DNA of 64,000 bases from Streptomyces sp. NRRL F-5123 (GTDB taxonomy: Bacteria; Actinomycetota; Actinomycetes; Streptomycetales; Streptomycetaceae). The stretch spans positions 124,001-188,000 of the forward strand of contig NZ_JOHY01000001.1 of assembly GCF_000721495.1 (NCBI RefSeq). The letters run 5' to 3'. Below are positions 60,048-64,000 of this stretch, piece by piece. Numbering within the stretch: position 1 is the first letter of the stretch; every line of letters starts with the position of its first letter. Below the pieces are notes generated by a model. It did not search any database and was not told where the DNA came from. It saw nothing but the letters and a program-made list of their open reading frames with translations. The translations under genes and the position numbers were made by a program.

Positions 60048-61141
60048 CGGGCACCTCCTCCGGTCGTCACCGCCGAGGCGTCGAGGGACGCCAGGTCGGG
60101 GCGGCCCGCCAGGGCCATGGTGTGCGCCAGCTCCTCGGTCACCAGGTCCAGCACGCCCGCCACGCCCGCGGCGCCGTCCGTCGCGAGACCCCACAGCACC
60201 GGGCGGCCCAGCAGCACGGCGCGGGCGCCGAGCGCGAGCGCGGCGAAGGCGTCGGTGCCGCCGCGCACCCCACCGTCGAGCAGGACGGGGCAGGCCCCGC
60301 CGACCGCGTCCACCACCTCGGCCAGCGCGTCCAGGCTCGCGGGGGCGCCGTCGAGCTGCCGGCCGCCGTGGTTGGAGACGACGACGGCGTCCGCGCCGTG
60401 CCGGACGGCGAGCCGCGCGTCCTCCGCCGTCAGGATGCCCTTGAGTACCAGCGGCAGGGCGCTGCGTTCGCGCAGCCAGCCGAGGTCGGCCCAGGTCACT
60501 GCCGGGTCGACGGCCTCGGCGGCGTGCACGGCGAGCGCGGAGCGCCCGGCGGCGGCGACATGGGCGGTGGCGGTCAGCGCCGCGTCGAGGTTGGCGGCGC
60601 GGATGCCGGGGCCGAGCGCGAAGCCGTTGCGCGCGTCGCGGTGGCGGCGGCCCAGCCGCGGCGCGTCGACCGTCAGCACGATCGCGCCGCAGCCGGCGGC
60701 GGCCGCGCGGGCGACCAGGTCGGCGAGGGCCTCGCGGCGGCGCAGCCAGTACAGCTGCATCCACCGCGGGCCGGGCGCCGCGGCGGCGATCTCCTCCAGC
60801 GAGCGGCTCGCGTAGATGCTCACCACGAACAGGGCCCCGGCCGCCGCGGCGCCGCGCGCGGTCGCGATCTCGCCGTCCGGGTGGGCGAGTTGGTGGTAGG
60901 CGGTGGGCGCGACACCGATCGGGGTACGCAGCCGCGCGCCGAGCAGCTCGACGCCCGTGTCGCAGTGCGAGACGTCGACGAGGACGCGCGGGCGCAGCGA
61001 AACGCGCTCGAACGCACGGCGGTTGGCGGCGAGGGTGCGCTCGCGCTCGGCGCCGCCGTCGATGTAGTCCCAGACGGGGCCGTCGAGTTGCTGCCGTGCG
61101 GCGCGTTCGTAGCCGGCGAGGGCCGGCGCCGGCGCCGTCAT
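60044..61141 (-). CDS. FMN-dependent alpha-hydroxyacid oxidase (hydroxymandelate-oxidase-like)
   Basis: FMN TIM-barrel of the 2-hydroxyacid oxidase/dehydrogenase family, 365 aa. WDYIDGGAERERTLAANRRA is the FMN-contacting start; K234 (LVLKGI), H258 (VSNHGGRQLDG) and R261 are the catalytic base and carboxylate-binding residues. It resembles the Hmo enzymes of hydroxyphenylglycine pathways. No membrane-binding insertion (as in mandelate dehydrogenase) is visible. ATGA overlaps on both sides show strict coupling with the ketosynthase-like gene upstream and the aminotransferase downstream. Confidence 0.87.
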   Translation of the reverse strand: MTAPAPALAGYERAARQQLDGPVWDYIDGGAERERTLAANRRAFERVSLRPRVLVDVSHCDTGVELLGARLRTPIGVAPTAYHQLAHPDGEIATARGAAAAGALFVVSIYASRSLEEIAAAAPGPRWMQLYWLRRREALADLVARAAAAGCGAIVLTVDAPRLGRRHRDARNGFALGPGIRAANLDAALTATAHVAAAGRSALAVHAAEAVDPAVTWADLGWLRERSALPLVLKGILTAEDARLAVRHGADAVVVSNHGGRQLDGAPASLDALAEVVDAVGGACPVLLDGGVRGGTDAFAALALGARAVLLGRPVLWGLATDGAAGVAGVLDLVTEELAHTMALAGRPDLASLDASAVTTGGGAR

Positions 61142-62106
61142 CGGCGCGCTCCCGCGGCGGCGGTCTCCCACACGGCGACGGCCGGGACGTCGACGGCGGC
61201 CAGGGCCAGGCCGCCGGACCCGGGCGCGCGGTCCGCCAGCACCACGCGGCAGGGCCCGGCGGGCGGCGCCGCGAGGACGCCGGCCAGCTCCCACCACACC
61301 CCCGTGCCGGGCCGCCCCGCGGCCGCGCGGCGCACCTCCGCTCCGGCCCCGAGCCCCCGCCCGTCGACCCCGGCCCCGAGCACCGCGACCCCGCCGCCTT
61401 CGCCGAGCGCGTCGCGTACGTCCGCGGCGGTCGCGCCCCCCGCGCGCAGGGACCCGAGCCCGGCGGCCCGCTCGCCGGGCTCGGGCGGTCCGAGCAGCAG
61501 GGCGACCCCGTAGGCCGCGTCGGGCAGCAGTGGCGGGTCGGATGCGCGGGCGTCCGGGGCCGGCTGTGCGGGCGGCGGTTGAACACCGGCTCGGCGGGAC
61601 GTCAACGGCGGGTAGGGCAGGGCCGGTTGCTCGACAGTCAGGAGGAGGGCGCGGGGGAGGGCGGCGGTCGCGGCGTAGGCGTGGATCAGCCGGAGGGCGG
61701 TGAAAGCGGCCGCCGGGCCCTGGTCGGCGACGGCGAAGGCCAGCGGGTTGCCGGGGCACACATGGCTCAGCCAGGTCGCCGTGGCCCGGCCCGGGGTGAC
61801 GTCCGGGACGGCGTACGCGAGGACGAGCAGGTCGACGTGCTCGCCCGCGGGCACCGCCTGCCGGATCAGCGCCGCGGCCAGGTCGCCGTACGAGTGGCCG
61901 CCACGGTCCGGCGGCTCCTCCGCGTCGAGGGCGAGCCCGTACGGGTGCAGCAGGTCGGTGAGGTAGACGCGCAGCCGCTCGGTGCGCTCCGGGACCGGTG
62001 CGCGGGGCGCCGGGTCCGGGAAGGCGAGGCGGACCGCCCGGCGCACGCCCCAGCCCGCGGGGGCGGCGGCCGCGGCGGCGCCCGGCACGAGGGTCCGCAC
62101 GCTCAC
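61138..62106 (-). CDS. Degenerate ketosynthase-like protein lacking catalytic Cys
   Basis: A 322-aa protein that I place, with reserve, in the thiolase/ketosynthase superfamily. The segment FAVADQGPAAAFTALRLIHA looks like the nucleophile strand-helix (normally Cys-x-G) with Asp-Gln in place of Cys. Upstream YGDLAAALIRQAVPAGEHVD and LLVLAYAVPD resemble the first half of KAS proteins. A Pro/Ala-rich insert lies near residue 170-190. It could be a non-catalytic partner (chain-length-factor-like) of the KAS III at 62435. ATGA overlaps the ACP stop. Confidence 0.55.
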   Translation of the reverse strand: MSVRTLVPGAAAAAAPAGWGVRRAVRLAFPDPAPRAPVPERTERLRVYLTDLLHPYGLALDAEEPPDRGGHSYGDLAAALIRQAVPAGEHVDLLVLAYAVPDVTPGRATATWLSHVCPGNPLAFAVADQGPAAAFTALRLIHAYAATAALPRALLLTVEQPALPYPPLTSRRAGVQPPPAQPAPDARASDPPLLPDAAYGVALLLGPPEPGERAAGLGSLRAGGATAADVRDALGEGGGVAVLGAGVDGRGLGAGAEVRRAAAGRPGTGVWWELAGVLAAPPAGPCRVVLADRAPGSGGLALAAVDVPAVAVWETAAAGARR

Positions 62107-62405
62107 GCGTCCGCGTCCGTCAGCAGGTTGCCCGCGACGTAGTCGGCGAGCGAGCCGACCGTGCCGAAGTCCTCGCGGCCCAGCTCCTCGACACTGATCT
62201 CCAGGTCGAGCTGCTCCTCCAGTTCGAGGACGAGTTCGAGGCCGGTGGTGGAGGTCAGCCCGAGCGCGTCCAGCAGCGCGGTGTCGGCGGTGACCGCGTC
62301 GACCTCGCGCTTGAGCACGCGCGGGAGGAGGTCGCGGATGCCGTCGACGAGCCGCTCGCGCAGCTCGGGGTCGATCGTGGTCGGGGCGGGGTGCTGCTCC
62401 GTCAT
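62103..62405 (-). CDS. Acyl carrier protein
   Basis: Stand-alone ACP, 100 aa. The phosphopantetheine serine is S52 in LGLTSTTGLELVLELEEQL, where the usual DSL is TST; the acidic helices EELGREDFGTVGSLADYV are typical. It is expected to hold the acyl or hydroxyacyl chain made with the KAS III (62435) and to be activated by the PPTase (57979). ATG at 62405 is 29 bp after the KAS III stop. Confidence 0.87.
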   Translation of the reverse strand: MTEQHPAPTTIDPELRERLVDGIRDLLPRVLKREVDAVTADTALLDALGLTSTTGLELVLELEEQLDLEISVEELGREDFGTVGSLADYVAGNLLTDADA

Positions 62406-62434
62406 CGGTCTGGCCTCTCAGGGGGGTTCGGGGA

Positions 62435-63364
62435 TCAGTGGACGAGGACCGTCGCCGAGAAGGCGGCGCCGAGCCCGGCGCCCGCGGCCGCCATCACGTA
62501 CGGCTCGCCCGGCCGCAGCAGCCCGCGGTCCAGCGCGGTGCGGTAGTTGACGAAGGCGTCGGCGCAGAAGACGTGGCCGGTGTCGGCGACGTTGTCGAGC
62601 AGGACGCGCTCGCGCGGCACGCCGAGGATGCGGCACACCTGGTGCCAGGCCACGCGGTTGACGTTGTGCGGCAGGAACAGGGCGACGTCGGCGGCGCTCA
62701 GCCCGGCCCCGGTCACCGCGGCGTCGATCGCCGCCGAGAGCGCGTCGGCGTACACCCGCTGGAATTCCAGGGCGAGTTCGGGGGCGTCGCCGTCGAACTC
62801 GCCGCGCTGCTCGACGGCGTGGCCGAGCACGCGGTCGCGCTCGCCGGACGCGGCCACCAGGCAGGCCGCGGCGCCCTCGCCGAAGAAGGAGGTGCCGGGG
62901 ACGAGCTGGGCCTCCGGGGTGAACGCCTTCTCGCCGCTGAGGACGAGGGCGAGCCCGTCCGGGTCGCCGTCCGCCGCGAGCAGCCGCCCCGCGGCGTCCA
63001 CGGCCAGCAGTCCGGACGCGCACGCGAGGTGGCCGACGGAGAAGACGGCCGCGTGGCCGAGGCCGTACTCCTCGCAGACCGCGCGCACCGGGTCGTACGG
63101 GTAGGGCGCGACGGTCGGGAAGGTCCGCGCGTGCAGCACGTACCGCACGTCCTGCTCGCGCCCGCGCAGGGCCCGGAGCCGGGCGAGCGCGCCGCGCAGC
63201 AGGTCCTCGACGGTACCGCCGGGATCGCGGGCGACCTCGCCCAGCCGGTGGTAGCGGCGGAAGACCTTGACCTGCATCCGGGTCAGCCCGAGCGGGCCGG
63301 CGACCTCCTCGACGGTCAGCCGGCCCTCCGGTACGTACGCGGCCACCTCGGTGAGAGCCGTCAC
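62435..63364 (-). CDS. KAS III-like 3-oxoacyl-ACP synthase
   Basis: FabH/KAS III-type thiolase-fold enzyme, 309 aa. C115 (GHLACASGLL) is the nucleophile and H233 (FLPHNVNR, for the PHQAN motif) the His. The Asn of the triad is less clear: the equivalent segment reads DNVADTGHVFCADAF, a form with Asp/His found in acyltransferase-type KAS III. It may begin a chain or esterify an acyl group on the ACP at 62103. GTG at 63364 overlaps the upstream condensation-type gene by 4 bp. Confidence 0.82.
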   Translation of the reverse strand: MTALTEVAAYVPEGRLTVEEVAGPLGLTRMQVKVFRRYHRLGEVARDPGGTVEDLLRGALARLRALRGREQDVRYVLHARTFPTVAPYPYDPVRAVCEEYGLGHAAVFSVGHLACASGLLAVDAAGRLLAADGDPDGLALVLSGEKAFTPEAQLVPGTSFFGEGAAACLVAASGERDRVLGHAVEQRGEFDGDAPELALEFQRVYADALSAAIDAAVTGAGLSAADVALFLPHNVNRVAWHQVCRILGVPRERVLLDNVADTGHVFCADAFVNYRTALDRGLLRPGEPYVMAAAGAGLGAAFSATVLVH

Positions 63365-64000
63365 CGTGCGGACCCCCCGGCCCCGACCGGCTCGCCGGCG
63401 CCTTGGGGCGCAGCCTCGTCCGCGGCCCCGTCCCGGACCGCCGCCTCGATCGCGGCCGCCTCCATGCCGTACGCGAAGGCCTCGGCCTGGGCGGGCGAGA
63501 CGTAGTGCGTGTCGATGTGGATCTCGAAGCGCAGCCCGCCCTCCGGGGTGTCGTCGACGTGCACGAAGAGGCGCTCCGTCTGGTTCTCCTCCCGCGTGTA
63601 CCAGTGGAAGACGGTGCCGCCGCGTGCTTCCTGCAGCTCCCGCGTGCCCGCCCCCGTGCCGTCGGCGGGCAGGGTGTAGCTGCTGCGGACGTTGAGGTAC
63701 GTCCTGATGTTCGCGTCCGTGCCGCGCTCGACCGAGATCCGCCGGACCAGCTCGTCCAGCGCCTCCGGGTCGAAGTAGGCGTGCTTGTACGCGGTCAGGG
63801 CGCCCTGCCCGGCGCGCCTCACGACGTCCGCGGCGCTCGCGCCCGCCGTGTGGATCGCGCACACGCCCGCCTGCGCGACCATGCAGACCACGTCCGACAG
63901 GGCCGACCGGAAGCGGTTGCCGACCACCGGGCGGACGATCACCGGGCTGATCCCGGTGGCCCGGTACAGGCCGGTCGCGAACAGGCCCAGCAGGATGCCG
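63361..64000 (-). CDS. Condensation-domain-like protein, N-terminus beyond window edge
   Basis: The C-terminal 200-odd residues of a protein whose start lies beyond 64000. VVGNRFRSALSDVVCMVAQA, NIRTYLNVRSSYTLP and FEIHIDTHYVSPAQAEAF resemble the C-terminal lobe of NRPS condensation domains (acceptor-side floor loop and latch). It ends without a carrier domain, so it is stand-alone or at least C-terminal. It would form an amide or ester with the product of the downstream genes. First visible gene of the operon that runs to 57979. Confidence 0.65.
   Translation of the reverse strand, partial: GILLGLFATGLYRATGISPVIVRPVVGNRFRSALSDVVCMVAQAGVCAIHTAGASAADVVRRAGQGALTAYKHAYFDPEALDELVRRISVERGTDANIRTYLNVRSSYTLPADGTGAGTRELQEARGGTVFHWYTREENQTERLFVHVDDTPEGGLRFEIHIDTHYVSPAQAEAFAYGMEAAAIEAAVRDGAADEAAPQGAGEPVGAGGSAR

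Overview
The window is chromosomal DNA of a high-GC actinomycete, most likely a Streptomyces. The GC content is extreme, GTG and TTG starts are frequent, secreted CAZymes with Sec or Tat signals are abundant, LacI-type sugar regulators recur, and secondary-metabolite genes are mixed with housekeeping genes. No transposase, integrase, phage module or CRISPR array was found.

Layout. 1-3074: a truncated GH18 chitinase, a frameshifted glycosidase remnant and a LacI regulator. 3381-9366: a co-directional biosynthetic block with a SyrB2-type non-heme iron halogenase, stand-alone carrier protein, type II thioesterase, stand-alone adenylation domain, KAS III-fold acyltransferase and class III aminotransferase. 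Together they predict a carrier-bound, chlorinated branched-chain amino acid. 9439-14115: GH12 endoglucanase, LacI regulator and GH31 alpha-xylosidase, a plausible xyloglucan/cellulose locus. 14156-23152: metE behind a probable cobalamin riboswitch, a hydrolase, a methyltransferase, small proteins, regulators and a GAPDH.

23348-30691: an unusual cassette. Three tRNA-like genes share a 16-nt identical D-arm segment. Two lead into a zinc-ribbon SDR and a leucine-rich-repeat protein; the third stands beyond a convergent HEXXH-VWA / double-P-loop MoxR pair and is followed by an unknown gene. 30771-39658: DinB-like protein, GH54 arabinofuranosidase with duplicated CBM13 modules, LacI regulator, galM, PL1 pectate lyase, XRE-cupin regulator and a YbaK-type deacylase. 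39914-51016: exporters with TetR or ArsR regulators, Rieske oxygenase, reductases, DUF2000/AraC pair and a secreted DUF1906 protein. 51125-53452: PL3 pectate lyase and CE8 pectinesterase, which with PL1 form a dispersed pectin-degradation set; several of these genes have AAGCGCTT-centred palindromes upstream.

53514-56068: the most striking locus. A protein that I read as a uracil-DNA-glycosylase-like domain fused to an R-S-E ADP-ribosyltransferase domain is divergent from a macro-domain protein. This suggests an ADP-ribosylation conflict or repair system with writer and reader/eraser. 56828-64000 (reaching past the edge): a second biosynthetic operon on the minus strand with condensation-type protein, KAS III, ACP, degenerate ketosynthase, alpha-hydroxyacid oxidase (hydroxymandelate-oxidase-like), HpgT-like aminotransferase and Sfp-type phosphopantetheinyl transferase, followed by an esterase. 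Its PPTase could also activate the carrier protein of the halogenase cluster.
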